From: Bacteroidales bacterium
Lineage (GTDB): Bacteria > Bacteroidota > Bacteroidia > Bacteroidales > F082
Length of the DNA: 64,000 nt
NCBI GenBank assembly: GCA_030683155.1
Contig: JAUXMV010000085.1
Location: forward strand, 1 to 64,000
Direction of reading: 5' to 3'
Shown piece by piece: positions 49,582-59,433 of the stretch. The position numbers and the translations under genes were made by a program. The number at the start of each line of letters is the position of its first letter. Positions within the stretch are counted from its first letter, which is position 1. Under the pieces are notes generated by a model. The model searched no databases. It was not told the DNA's origin and saw nothing but the letters and a program-made list of their open reading frames with translations.

Positions 49582-50565
49582 CTACCTTAATCGCAGTACT
49601 GAGCCGGGAAGCACTTTCCTTTTTTTGTCGATGTCATTCAACTTATACAACCTCTTCAATCGAATTCCATAAAGCTGTGACACGGCGTGAATACTCTCTC
49701 CCTCGCGTAAAATATGTGTTTCGTGTGTATTTGAACGTCTGCGTTTTTTTTCGAGATATACGATTTGTGCATTGCTCAATTTCTCACGCTTATCAAATTC
49801 ATTGTATTTAACAATTTGCCAGCTGTAAATATTAAACTCAGCTGCAAGGCTTGGGATATCATCTTTTTCTCTGGCAAAGATGAGCTTGCGTTTGTTATTC
49901 TCGTGAATGTATCTGTTATCTTTTGATTTCCCGACCACTTCAAAACTTGAAGGATTGATGGGAATAAATGTATGATCTTCAATTTTTTCAATAACATCCT
50001 CCTTTTTTGCCAAATATTTTTTATCCATTGCCAATTGATCATACTGCTGCAAATTGTTGCGTTCAATTATTCTGATCAGCAATTCCGGATAACGGGGATT
50101 TGTTGCATAGCCCGCCTTACTCAACCCATGCGCCCATGCACTGTAGTCCATGATATCAAGTTCAAAAAGAAAGGCATACCTGGGGCGTTGTGTTAAAAAA
50201 AGTGAGTGATCATGATACGACTCTTCCGGCTTTTTATATTTCCTGAAACACTCGTTCTTTTCATCATCGTCCATGTGATAGCTGTCACCTTTCCATCCAA
50301 CATGACATTTTATTCCGAAATGATTGTTTGCTTTCTGAGCAAGATTGCTATTTCCATTACCCGATTCCAGCAAACCCTGAGCAAGCGTTATAGATGCAGG
50401 AATCTTATATTCCTTCATTTTTGCCATTGCGATATCACTGTACCTTTTAATATATTCCTCTGCAGTAATTTTCTGTTGAGAAAAAACTGTAAAAGGCAGC
50501 GAAGTGAGGATGACTAGTATAATGGTGTATAATTCTTTCCTGATCATTTTTCTAAATTGCTGCAA
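49582..50565 (-). CDS. Glucosaminidase (GH73-like) with C-terminal LysM domains
   Basis: 'IPASITLAQGLLESGNGNSNLAQKANNHFGIKCHVGWKGDSYHMDDD', 'SWAHGLSKAGYATNPRYPELLIRIIE', LysM 'HILREGESIHAVSQLYGIRLKRLYKLN'; start possibly 50547. Confidence 0.93.
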   Translation of the reverse strand: MQQFRKMIRKELYTIILVILTSLPFTVFSQQKITAEEYIKRYSDIAMAKMKEYKIPASITLAQGLLESGNGNSNLAQKANNHFGIKCHVGWKGDSYHMDDDEKNECFRKYKKPEESYHDHSLFLTQRPRYAFLFELDIMDYSAWAHGLSKAGYATNPRYPELLIRIIERNNLQQYDQLAMDKKYLAKKEDVIEKIEDHTFIPINPSSFEVVGKSKDNRYIHENNKRKLIFAREKDDIPSLAAEFNIYSWQIVKYNEFDKREKLSNAQIVYLEKKRRRSNTHETHILREGESIHAVSQLYGIRLKRLYKLNDIDKKRKVLPGSVLRLR

Positions 50566-50788
50566 AAATACTTTAACAAATCCATCGGCTCTGTGTCAGT
50601 AAAAAATATTTACTCACAACGAACCGTTCATAAGTCTATTGTGAAAGCTTTCGAAAAACCGACCTAAATGCATCGTTCCAGCAATAAAACGTATCTGACC
50701 TACAGATTAATTCGACCCGATTAAGTGGCAGAAAAAAATTTCGGTGAAAATGATGAAGAACCATTATTTTTACGGCTTAAATCATTTT

Positions 50789-51412
50789 ATGCAAATCATT
50801 AAGAAATATTTTGGTGAGCTGTCGTCGCTAAAGCTTGAACAATTAGAGGCTTTGAAGCCCTTTTATGAAGATTGGAACAGCAAGATTAATCTTGTTTCGC
50901 GCAAGGATATGGAGCATTTTTATGAGCACCATGTTTTGCACAGCCTAACAATTGCGCGATATCTTAAATTTGTGTCTGGCACAAAAATACTCGATGTTGG
51001 CACTGGCGGCGGTTTTCCTGGAATACCCCTCGCAATCGTTTTCCCGGAGGCTTCGTTTTTGCTGATAGACAGTATTGGAAAAAAAATTATGGTTGTAAAT
51101 GCCGCTGCTGAACACCTTGGTTTGTCGAATGTAACAGCTGAAAAACAAAGGGCTGAAGAAATTAAAGAGCAGTTTGATTTTGTTGTCAGCAGAGCAGTTA
51201 CCAACCTGCCCGAATTTATTTCATGGACGGGCAACAAATTCCATGGTAAAAGCAAAAACAGTAAACCCAATGGCATACTTTACCTAAAAGGTGGAGACCT
51301 CAAGCCTGAGCTTGAGGCTTTGCCCAGACGATGGATCAAGAGCGTTCATCCGATCAGCCAATGGTTTTCTGAACCTTATTTTGAAACAAAATCTCTTATC
51401 CACCTTTTTTGA
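50789..51412 (+). CDS. rsmG: 16S rRNA (guanine-527-N7)-methyltransferase
   Basis: 'FYEDWNSKINLVSRKDMEHFYEHHVLHSLTIARYLKF...KILDVGTGGGFPGIPLAIVFPE', 'VVSRAVTNLPEFI'; ATG at 50789 preferred. Confidence 0.95.
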   Translation: MQIIKKYFGELSSLKLEQLEALKPFYEDWNSKINLVSRKDMEHFYEHHVLHSLTIARYLKFVSGTKILDVGTGGGFPGIPLAIVFPEASFLLIDSIGKKIMVVNAAAEHLGLSNVTAEKQRAEEIKEQFDFVVSRAVTNLPEFISWTGNKFHGKSKNSKPNGILYLKGGDLKPELEALPRRWIKSVHPISQWFSEPYFETKSLIHLF

Positions 51413-51601
51413 AAAGGACTTGAAATTTTCGACTTCATCAATTTGAATGCACAGTCTTGAAAAATTGTTTTCACAAATTTTCGATCAAATCCTTTTTTCC
51501 TGATTGCATCAATTTTTAAGTTTACAGCCTTATAAAATTATGCAGATCAAAAACCATTTTTTTATACTTTAGCCGCTTGTTTAACTTAAACCTATAATTT
51601 T

Positions 51602-52999
51602 ATGGAAAAAATTAAAGCATCAATGAGAGAATCCGCCACCGCACGCTGGATTGCTCTGGCCCTGATTTCGCTGACCATGTTTTTTGCGTATTTCTTCGTG
51701 GATGTAGCCGCTCCGCTTCAAAGTCTGCTCGAAAGAAATCATGGCTGGTCGCCTGAAACATTCGGAATGTTAGGTGGATCTGAATTCTTCCTGAATGTGT
51801 TTGCCTTTTTTCTGATTTTATCAGGGATTATTTTGGATAAAATGGGCATCCGTTTTACCATCATCACTGCTGGACTTGCAATGGTAATAGGTGGTGCTAT
51901 TAAATATTATGCCTTAACAGAAGCTTTTGCGGGAACCGGATTAGCAGCCTGGCTCGATACATTTTGGGTAGCAGTGCCTTCGTCTGCCAAATTAGCTTTC
52001 TTTGGATTTGCAATCTTTGGTGTTGGCGTTGAAATGGCAGGTATCACTGTTTCAAAAACGATTGTAAAATGGTTTAAAGGCAAAGAATTAGCGCTAGCCA
52101 TGGGTCTTGAGATGGCTGTTGCCCGTCTTGGAGTTTTCGCTGTTTTCCGTTTATCACCAATTTTTGCTGAAAATGGTGGAGCTGTAAATTCAATATTTTG
52201 GGGCGTTGCCTTCCTGATGGTCGGATTCCTTCTTTTCTTTATGTACACCTTTATGGATGCCCGTCTTGACAAAGAAATCGGCGAAGAAAGTACTGCTGAA
52301 CCTGAAGAAGCATTCCGTGTAAGTGATTTATGGTTGATTTTAAAGAATCCCGGATTTTTGGCTATTGCAGGCTTATGTGTACTTTTCTATTCAGCTATTT
52401 TTCCGTTTCAGAAATTTGCTACCGACATGTTGTCTTCAAAACTTGATATCAGTATAAAAGATGCTGCTGCAATGTTTTCCTATTTCCCCATTGGTGCTAT
52501 GATTTTAACACCTTTCATTGGCGCTTTCCTCGACAGAAAAGGCCTGGGGGCTACGATGATGCTTTACGGTTCAATCCTTTTAACTGTTTCACACCTTATA
52601 TTCGCACTTGTTCCTGCTGAAGCTTTTACTCCATTAATTGCCTATTCAACGATTGTTATCTTAGGACTTGCATTTTCTCTTGTTCCGGCATCAATGTGGC
52701 CTTCGATACCAAAAATTGTTGAAGAAAGATTTCTTGGCTCTGCCTATGGTTTAACTTTCTGGATTCAAAATATTGGTTTGCTTGCAGTACCCATTCTTAT
52801 CGGATGGGCACTTAGTGCAGCCAATCCCGGTGTTGCCAATGCTATCGCTGCCGGCGATATGGATATTAAATATGATTACACAGTTCCAGAATTGATTTTT
52901 GCTGGCTTTGGCGTTATGGCCATGGTGCTTTCTGTAATACTGAAAATGGTTGACAAAAAACAAGGTTATGGACTTGATCTGCCAAATAAAAGAAGTTAA
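51602..52999 (+). CDS. MFS transporter
   Basis: ~12 hydrophobic helices; 'FLDRKGLGATMMLYGSILL'. Confidence 0.88.
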   Translation: MEKIKASMRESATARWIALALISLTMFFAYFFVDVAAPLQSLLERNHGWSPETFGMLGGSEFFLNVFAFFLILSGIILDKMGIRFTIITAGLAMVIGGAIKYYALTEAFAGTGLAAWLDTFWVAVPSSAKLAFFGFAIFGVGVEMAGITVSKTIVKWFKGKELALAMGLEMAVARLGVFAVFRLSPIFAENGGAVNSIFWGVAFLMVGFLLFFMYTFMDARLDKEIGEESTAEPEEAFRVSDLWLILKNPGFLAIAGLCVLFYSAIFPFQKFATDMLSSKLDISIKDAAAMFSYFPIGAMILTPFIGAFLDRKGLGATMMLYGSILLTVSHLIFALVPAEAFTPLIAYSTIVILGLAFSLVPASMWPSIPKIVEERFLGSAYGLTFWIQNIGLLAVPILIGWALSAANPGVANAIAAGDMDIKYDYTVPELIFAGFGVMAMVLSVILKMVDKKQGYGLDLPNKRS

Positions 53000-53020
53000 A
53001 TCGCTTTGAATTAATAATTT

Positions 53021-53056
53021 AAAGGCTGCCATGAATATTATGGCAGCCTTTTCTTT
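53021..53056 (+). terminator. Bidirectional terminator between the MFS gene and the convergent aminotransferase gene
   Basis: AAAGGCTGCCATgaatattATGGCAGCCTTTTCTTTTT. Confidence 0.85.
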
Positions 53057-53067
53057 TTAAAGGAAGT

Positions 53068-54369
53068 TTAAAGTGCTTTAAACCAATCTATGAGTTTTTG
53101 CACACCAAACCAAAGATTGGGACAATCTTGCCTGATAAAGTCTTCTGTCAGTTTTTTGTCAGCATAAAATCCACTAACGCTTTCAAGTGCATTTCTTCCG
53201 TCGAAATCCACATATGCCATGCGAGCAAGCAATTCTTCAGGCTGATGACCAAAATCAATGCCAGGCAGCATTGCTACACCGGTTTCCCTGAGAATTACAT
53301 CGCACATCTCCATGGAAGTAAGAATCCCTTTTGCAGCCAATTTTTCACGATAATAGCTGAAATCAGGAAACAGATAAAAACCGCCATTTGGCATGGGTAC
53401 ACTTATATTGCTAGATTCTAACTGATTGCGCAGCATCTTTGCAAGATAACGTAGAATTCTGCGTGATTTATCAAGATAATCATCTATGAATTCGCCACCC
53501 TCAAAAGCTGTCACAGCTGCATACTGAATCGGTGCTGAGGTAGAAGTATAGGTTTCGCTTGCAACAATAGCCATTGCATCACGAAGCCAGTATAGCTCTT
53601 TTGGAAAGATAAAAGTACCAAGTCGCCAGCCACCTGCTCCACACCATTTGCTCAATCCACTGCTGATGATTGTTCCTTCCGGGTAATATCTGGCGATTGA
53701 AACATGCTGCCCCTGATGATGAATCATGCCATAAATCTCATCGCTGACAAGCACAATGTTATATTTGCGGGCCACCATTGCCAGTTGTTTAAGTTTATCA
53801 ATCGGATAGCTACAACCTGTCGGATTGGATGGGTAATTCAGGATAACTACCCGTGGTCTGTTGGGGTCAGACCGGCAAATCATATCCAGCTTTTCGGGCG
53901 TTAGTCTGTAACCTTCATCAGCCCTCGTAGGCACCCAATGCACATGCCTGCCAATAATCCGGGCTTGTGGAAAATAAGAAACCCAAGATGGCGTAGGAAT
54001 TATCAGATCGCCATAATAAACCAACTGAAGGATAAAGATCAACTCTTTCGACCCCGGACCGATAAGAATATCTTCAGGTCGTGTTTCTATTTTTTGTGTT
54101 CTAAGATTAAATCCTGCGATGGCCTCTCTCAGCTGCAACAATCCCCTGACATTCAGATAATCCTTTTGGTGCGCATTTTGTCGAAGTGCTTCTACAACTG
54201 GTTCAGGAACCGGAAATGGCGATTGTCCAAGACCAAATTTATAAACCTGATACCCTTTTTTTATGAGTTCCTGACTTTTTTCATTGATAGCCAATGTGGA
54301 TGACTGGATCAATCCCCGGACGTTCAGATTAAGATTCACGGGGAGGTTATTTCTGGATATTTTTCCCAT
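53068..54369 (-). CDS. PLP-dependent class I/II aminotransferase
   Basis: 'DYLNVRGLLQLREAIAGFN', 'ILNYPSNPTGCSYPIDKLKQLAMVARKYNIVLVSDEIYGMIHH', 'SSGLSKWCGAGGWRLGTFIFP'; ATG at 54369 preferred. Confidence 0.93.
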   Translation of the reverse strand: MGKISRNNLPVNLNLNVRGLIQSSTLAINEKSQELIKKGYQVYKFGLGQSPFPVPEPVVEALRQNAHQKDYLNVRGLLQLREAIAGFNLRTQKIETRPEDILIGPGSKELIFILQLVYYGDLIIPTPSWVSYFPQARIIGRHVHWVPTRADEGYRLTPEKLDMICRSDPNRPRVVILNYPSNPTGCSYPIDKLKQLAMVARKYNIVLVSDEIYGMIHHQGQHVSIARYYPEGTIISSGLSKWCGAGGWRLGTFIFPKELYWLRDAMAIVASETYTSTSAPIQYAAVTAFEGGEFIDDYLDKSRRILRYLAKMLRNQLESSNISVPMPNGGFYLFPDFSYYREKLAAKGILTSMEMCDVILRETGVAMLPGIDFGHQPEELLARMAYVDFDGRNALESVSGFYADKKLTEDFIRQDCPNLWFGVQKLIDWFKAL

Positions 54370-54701
54370 AATGCAATGCTTTTGCCCCAAAGATAACAAT
54401 TTTATTGTTGATCAAAACTCAAATAATTCTTTTAAAATCCATTTTTTTCAATGAAATGACACTTCGAATCAACTTGCTATGAATGATTTTTAATCAAATA
54501 TTTGAAAACCATTTCAGTGAATATTTCTAATTTATGCTTGTAGAATCAATATTTTTCAAGCATTTGTTCGATGAGATAAGTGATTAGTTTTCTTTCGGAG
54601 TATGGGATTAACAAACATTTAGGATTGACAAACAGGAAAATATTGTACTTTTATGGCTCGAAAATTATATCATCCATTTTTAAACTATCAGGAGGAACAT
54701 T

Positions 54702-56162
54702 ATGAGTAGCATTTTGGATCTGGAACCTAAAGGTATCTGGAAAAACTTTTATAGTCTTACACAAATTCCACGTCCATCGAAGAAGGAGGAAAAGATTATT
54801 GCTTTTACAAAGGAATTTGGCGAAAAGTTAGGCCTTGAAACTGTTGTTGATCATATCGGCAATGTAATCATTCGCAAACCAGCCACTCCAGGTTACGAAG
54901 ATCGCATGGGAATAATTCTTCAGGCACATCTGGATATGGTTCCTCAAAAAAATGAAGGAACGGATCATGATTTTGAAACAGATCCAATTCAAACCTTTGT
55001 TGAGGATGGTTGGCTGAAAGCCAAAGGCACTACCCTTGGTTCCGACAACGGAATTGGTGCAGCTGCTGCAATGACAGTTCTGGAAGCTACCGACCTCGAA
55101 CACGGCCCTGTAGAAGCATTGTTCACGATTGATGAAGAAACCGGAATGACAGGAGCGAATGAGCTTAAGCCAGGTTTTCTCAATGGTGACATTTTGCTCA
55201 ACATGGACTCTGAAGACGAAGGCGAACTTTATATCGGCTGCGCTGGTGGCATTGATTCAACAGGTGAATTTTCACCAACTTTCGAGGATGTTCCTTCCGC
55301 AAATCTGGCCTTCAGATTAAGTGTAAAAGGATTAAAAGGCGGCCACTCTGGTCTGGACATTAACCTCGGAAGAGGAAATGCGAACAAAATCATCAACACA
55401 TTAATGCTGATGGCAGCCGATAAATTTGATCTTCGTGTATCAAGTATTGATGGCGGAAGTTTGCGCAATGCCATTCCACGTGAAGCATTTGCCACAGTTG
55501 TTGTCCCTGCTGACAAAGAAGTCGTTTTCAAAAAATTCGTAGAAGAGTTTGAAATCGTTGCCAAAAGTGAATTCGAAGAAGCTGATCCTGGTTTAGCCAT
55601 TGCAGCGGAAACAGTTGAAATGCCAGAAAAAGTAATCGACTTGAAAACACAAGACGGACTTTTTGAAGCTGTAGCAAGATGCCCCAATGGAGTGATTGCC
55701 ATGTCAGCTGATATGGCAGGCGTGGTTGAAACATCGACCAATCTGGCTATTGTTAAATCAAAAGGAGATAAAATTACGATTGCCACTTTGCAACGCAGTT
55801 CGGTTGATGCCAGCAAAGCAAAACTTGCTCAGCAAATAAGGGATGTTTTCACCAAAGCAGGCGCCAAAGCAAGTTCTTCAGGCGACTATCCAGGTTGGAA
55901 ACCCAACGTCAACTCACCTATTCTCAAAACAATGAAGGAAGTTTACAACAATAAATATGGTAAGGTTCCGGAAGTTAAAGTTATACATGCAGGACTTGAA
56001 TGCGGCATCCTTGGAGCTGCTTATCCTCATTGGGACATGATTTCGTTTGGACCGACCATCCGTCATCCACACTCTCCTGATGAAAAAGTTGAGATTGCAA
56101 GTGTTGGACTTTTCTGGGATTATCTGGTTGAGACGCTAAAACATGCACCTGTAAAATCATAG
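54702..56162 (+). CDS. pepD: Aminoacyl-histidine dipeptidase (PepD, M20)
   Basis: 'IPRPSKKEEKIIAFTKEFGEKLGLETVVDHIGNVIIRKPATPGYE', 'ILQAHLDMVPQKN', 'TTLGSDNGIGAAAAMTVLE', 'GGHSGLDINLGRGNANKI'. Confidence 0.96.
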   Translation: MSSILDLEPKGIWKNFYSLTQIPRPSKKEEKIIAFTKEFGEKLGLETVVDHIGNVIIRKPATPGYEDRMGIILQAHLDMVPQKNEGTDHDFETDPIQTFVEDGWLKAKGTTLGSDNGIGAAAAMTVLEATDLEHGPVEALFTIDEETGMTGANELKPGFLNGDILLNMDSEDEGELYIGCAGGIDSTGEFSPTFEDVPSANLAFRLSVKGLKGGHSGLDINLGRGNANKIINTLMLMAADKFDLRVSSIDGGSLRNAIPREAFATVVVPADKEVVFKKFVEEFEIVAKSEFEEADPGLAIAAETVEMPEKVIDLKTQDGLFEAVARCPNGVIAMSADMAGVVETSTNLAIVKSKGDKITIATLQRSSVDASKAKLAQQIRDVFTKAGAKASSSGDYPGWKPNVNSPILKTMKEVYNNKYGKVPEVKVIHAGLECGILGAAYPHWDMISFGPTIRHPHSPDEKVEIASVGLFWDYLVETLKHAPVKS

Positions 56163-56231
56163 ATATTTCACTGATATAGTGTGATATAGCATATTTTGAC
56201 AAATTAATTTAGAAAAATAATAGTGTAAAGG

Positions 56232-56262
56232 TTTGGTTAAATAAAATTAATTTTTACCTTTG
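56232..56262 (+). promoter_or_regulatory. Bacteroidetes-type promoter for rpmH (-33 TTTG, -7 TACCTTTG, 19-bp spacer)
   Basis: TTTG at 56232-56235 and TACCTTTG at 56255-56262; ATG at 56283. Confidence 0.8.
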
Positions 56263-56282
56263 CACTCCCAAAATTTAGGCAG

Positions 56283-56429
56283 ATGAAACGTACTTTTCAA
56301 CCCTCGAACAGAAAACGCAAGAACAAACATGGTTTCCGCGAAAGAATGGCTACGGCTAACGGACGCAGGATAATTAAATCCAGAAGAGCTAAAGGCAGAA
56401 AGAGACTTACTGTTTCTGACGAAAGATAA
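56283..56429 (+). CDS. rpmH: 50S ribosomal protein L34 (48 aa, absent from the supplied ORF track)
   Basis: Manual translation: [48 protein letters not shown]. Confidence 0.98.
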   Translation: MKRTFQPSNRKRKNKHGFRERMATANGRRIIKSRRAKGRKRLTVSDER

Positions 56430-56647
56430 TATCTATAATTAGCCAGTTTATATTTATTAAAGGTTTAACAGAAGGTGATGAAATCCATTGCCTTCTGTTT
56501 TATTTTGTCCTAATTGCAGCATTGCGTACATAAAATATAATCCATTTGTTGTGAAGTTTGTTATAAGTTCTCTTCTATTTTATTCACTGCTTCTCATAAT
56601 TTTTTAATTTCGCATCGGATCTTCAATCCACAAAACCAATTCAAAAG

Positions 56648-56920
56648 ATGGAAAAATTTTTGACAATAATTTTTTGGGTCATCTTCACTGTTTATGTGTT
56701 TCGTCTGGCTTTCAGATATCTTTTCCCTTGGCTTATTGCCCGTTATGTAAAAAAAATGGCCAATAGAATGCAGCAGCAAGCTTATCACGGAAAAAACAAT
56801 CAAAGTCAAGACGAAAAAGTCAAAGTCAGCTACATTAGGGAAGATGAGCCAAAAATCGATCCAGACATTGGAGAATACATTGATTTTGAAGATATTAAAG
56901 ATAACGAAAAGCCCCAATAA
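56648..56920 (+). CDS. DUF4834-like small membrane protein
   Basis: 'MEKFLTIIFWVIFTVYVFRLAFRYLFPWLIARYVKKMANRMQQQ', upstream of YfhO. Confidence 0.75.
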   Translation: MEKFLTIIFWVIFTVYVFRLAFRYLFPWLIARYVKKMANRMQQQAYHGKNNQSQDEKVKVSYIREDEPKIDPDIGEYIDFEDIKDNEKPQ

Positions 56921-56922
56921 GA

Positions 56923-59433
56923 ATGAATGATGCACTGAACATCTGGCGCAAAATATTTCCTTTTGCTACCGCCGTCCTCGTTTTCGTCCTGATAACTATC
57001 GCCTACTTCAATCCTATGCTCGAAGGCAAGAGGTTGGATCAGCACGACATAACCATGTGGAAAGGAATGTCGAAAGAAATTATCGACTTCAGAGAAGAAA
57101 ACAAATCTGAGCCACTCTGGACCAACTCAATGTTTGGCGGGATGCCAGCCTGGCAGATATCTGTTGTTTATACCGGCAACCTGATGCGGTATGTGAAAAA
57201 AATCGTGACGCTTGGTCTGCCATACCCGCTAAGTGCTGTTTTTATGTATTTTCTTGGATTCTACATACTTTTACTCGTCTTAAAAGTTGACCCCTGGCTG
57301 AGTATGGCAGGCGCACTGGCATTCGGATTCTCATCCTATTTCTTTATAATTCTTGGAGCTGGTCATTCATCAAAGGCCATTGCAATTGGTTTTATGGCGC
57401 CTGTTTTGGCAGGAATAGTTCTTGCTTTTAGGGGAAAATATGCACAGGGTGGATTGCTCACTGCTATTGCACTGGCACTTGAACTTGAGGCAAATCACCT
57501 TCAGATTACCTACTATCTTGCTCTCTTGGTGGTTATTACAGGAATATTTCAACTTATTGATGCCATCAGATTTAAAACATTTCCAAACTTTCTTAAGGCC
57601 AGTGGTGTATTAATTATTGCTGCACTCTTAGCTGTGCTAACCCATGGAACCAACCTTTATGCCACATGGGAATACGGAAAAGAAAGTATGCGCGGAGCAC
57701 CTGTTTTGACAAAAGATGTTACTGACCAGACCAAAGGCCTCGACCGGAGCTATATTACACACTGGAGCTACGGAATAGGTGAAACATGGTCGCTTCTTAT
57801 TCCTAATGCAAAAGGCGGCGGTTCGGCCATGATTGGCGCAACCAATCCTGCACTTGAAAATGCTGACCGCAACTTCAAACAAGCTCTGGCACAACAAAAT
57901 GCCTACTGGGGCGATCAGCCCGGTACTTCAGGACCAGTATATACGGGCGCTATAGTGATGTTTCTTTTTGTGCTAGGGCTCTTTTTTGTAAAAGGAAAAT
58001 ACAAGTGGATACTTTTAGGAGGTACCATTCTGTCGATTTTGCTTGGCTGGGGTAAAAATTTCATGCCCTTCACAGACTTCTTCCTTGATTACATTCCGGG
58101 GTACAACAAATTCAGAGCTGTCTCAATGACCCTTGTTATTGCTGACCTCACCTTACCCTTGTTAGGATTTTTGGGTCTTTACCAGATTTTCAAAAAACCT
58201 GAACTTTTCAAAGAAAAACAAAAATGGTTTTTTGTTGCTTTTGGCCTCACCGGTGGTCTTTCCTTGATTTTCTATCTGTTGCCAGGCGTTTTCTTCAACT
58301 TTTTCAGTGCATTCGAACTTGAACAGTTCACACGCATGAAACAATCCAATCCGGCCGATGCAGGACAGATAAATCTTTTCATGAGTGAACTTGAAGCTGT
58401 CAGAATGCATATTTTCAAGAAAGATGCAATACGAAGTTTCTTATATATCACATTGGCTGCCAGCTTGATTTATGCATTTGGAATTCAAAAATTGAAACAA
58501 AACTGGCTCACTGCAGCGCTTACCTTATTAATTCTGGCCGATATGGTAACGATCAACACCCGCTATCTCAACAGCAATAATTTTGTCGCCAAAAGAAAAG
58601 CAGAAGTGCCATTTCAGGCTACAACAGCCAATCAGGAAATTTTGAAAGATATTGATCCCAATTATCGTGTACTTGATCTAACAGCAAGCACGTTTAATGA
58701 TGCCGGCGCTGCTTATTTTCATCATTCAATTGGTGGATACCACGGAGCAAAACTACAGCGCTATCAGGACATGATAGAACATCATATTCAATCGGAAATG
58801 AAAGCGATCACAGATGTTTTAGGCCAAAAACCCACACTTTCAGCACTTCAGGAAGTTCTGAACGAAAGTCAGGTGCTGAATATGCTCAATACACGTTACA
58901 TCATTTTCAGCCCACAATCACCTCCAATAAGAAATATCAGCGCTTTTGGCAATGCCTGGGCAGTAGATAAGATTGAATGGGTTGAAACACCAAATGATGA
59001 AATTGACGCACTTGCATACCATGATTTGCGAAATACTGCCGTTGTTCACAAAGAGTTTTCTTCACTTTTGGAAGGATTTAATCCCGTTGCTGGAAATTCG
59101 GCAAAAATACAACTTACTTCATACGAGCCTAATCACCTTATTTACAGTGCTGAACTAAGCCATGAGTCGCTTGTTGTTTTCAGCGAAATCTGGTATACAG
59201 CAGGCTGGAAAGCAAACATCGGAGGAGTTGAACAACCGCTGATACGCGCCAATTATGCGCTTCGCGCTTTACGGGTACCTTCTGGAACTTCCCAGATAGA
59301 GCTTAAGTTTGAACCAAAAGTATGGGCAATCGGGCAAAAGGTTTCACTTGTGAGCTCCACATTATTGCTGCTTCTCCTGGTTGCCTGGGTAGTTTCTGAG
59401 CTGAAGGGCAGGAAAATGCCTGAACAGCTGTGA
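56923..59433 (+). CDS. YfhO-family multi-spanning membrane protein
   Basis: Many TM helices; 'NSMFGGMPAWQISVVYTGN', 'LDYIPGYNKFRAVSMTLVIADLTLPLLG', 'YTAGWKANIGGVEQPLIRANYALRALRVPSGTSQIELKFEPK'. Confidence 0.88.
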   Translation: MNDALNIWRKIFPFATAVLVFVLITIAYFNPMLEGKRLDQHDITMWKGMSKEIIDFREENKSEPLWTNSMFGGMPAWQISVVYTGNLMRYVKKIVTLGLPYPLSAVFMYFLGFYILLLVLKVDPWLSMAGALAFGFSSYFFIILGAGHSSKAIAIGFMAPVLAGIVLAFRGKYAQGGLLTAIALALELEANHLQITYYLALLVVITGIFQLIDAIRFKTFPNFLKASGVLIIAALLAVLTHGTNLYATWEYGKESMRGAPVLTKDVTDQTKGLDRSYITHWSYGIGETWSLLIPNAKGGGSAMIGATNPALENADRNFKQALAQQNAYWGDQPGTSGPVYTGAIVMFLFVLGLFFVKGKYKWILLGGTILSILLGWGKNFMPFTDFFLDYIPGYNKFRAVSMTLVIADLTLPLLGFLGLYQIFKKPELFKEKQKWFFVAFGLTGGLSLIFYLLPGVFFNFFSAFELEQFTRMKQSNPADAGQINLFMSELEAVRMHIFKKDAIRSFLYITLAASLIYAFGIQKLKQNWLTAALTLLILADMVTINTRYLNSNNFVAKRKAEVPFQATTANQEILKDIDPNYRVLDLTASTFNDAGAAYFHHSIGGYHGAKLQRYQDMIEHHIQSEMKAITDVLGQKPTLSALQEVLNESQVLNMLNTRYIIFSPQSPPIRNISAFGNAWAVDKIEWVETPNDEIDALAYHDLRNTAVVHKEFSSLLEGFNPVAGNSAKIQLTSYEPNHLIYSAELSHESLVVFSEIWYTAGWKANIGGVEQPLIRANYALRALRVPSGTSQIELKFEPKVWAIGQKVSLVSSTLLLLLLVAWVVSELKGRKMPEQL

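Noticed and set aside
55229-55816. 195-aa antisense ORF inside pepD
   Set aside because: Ser/Pro/Leu-rich shadow frame of a clear M20 peptidase gene.
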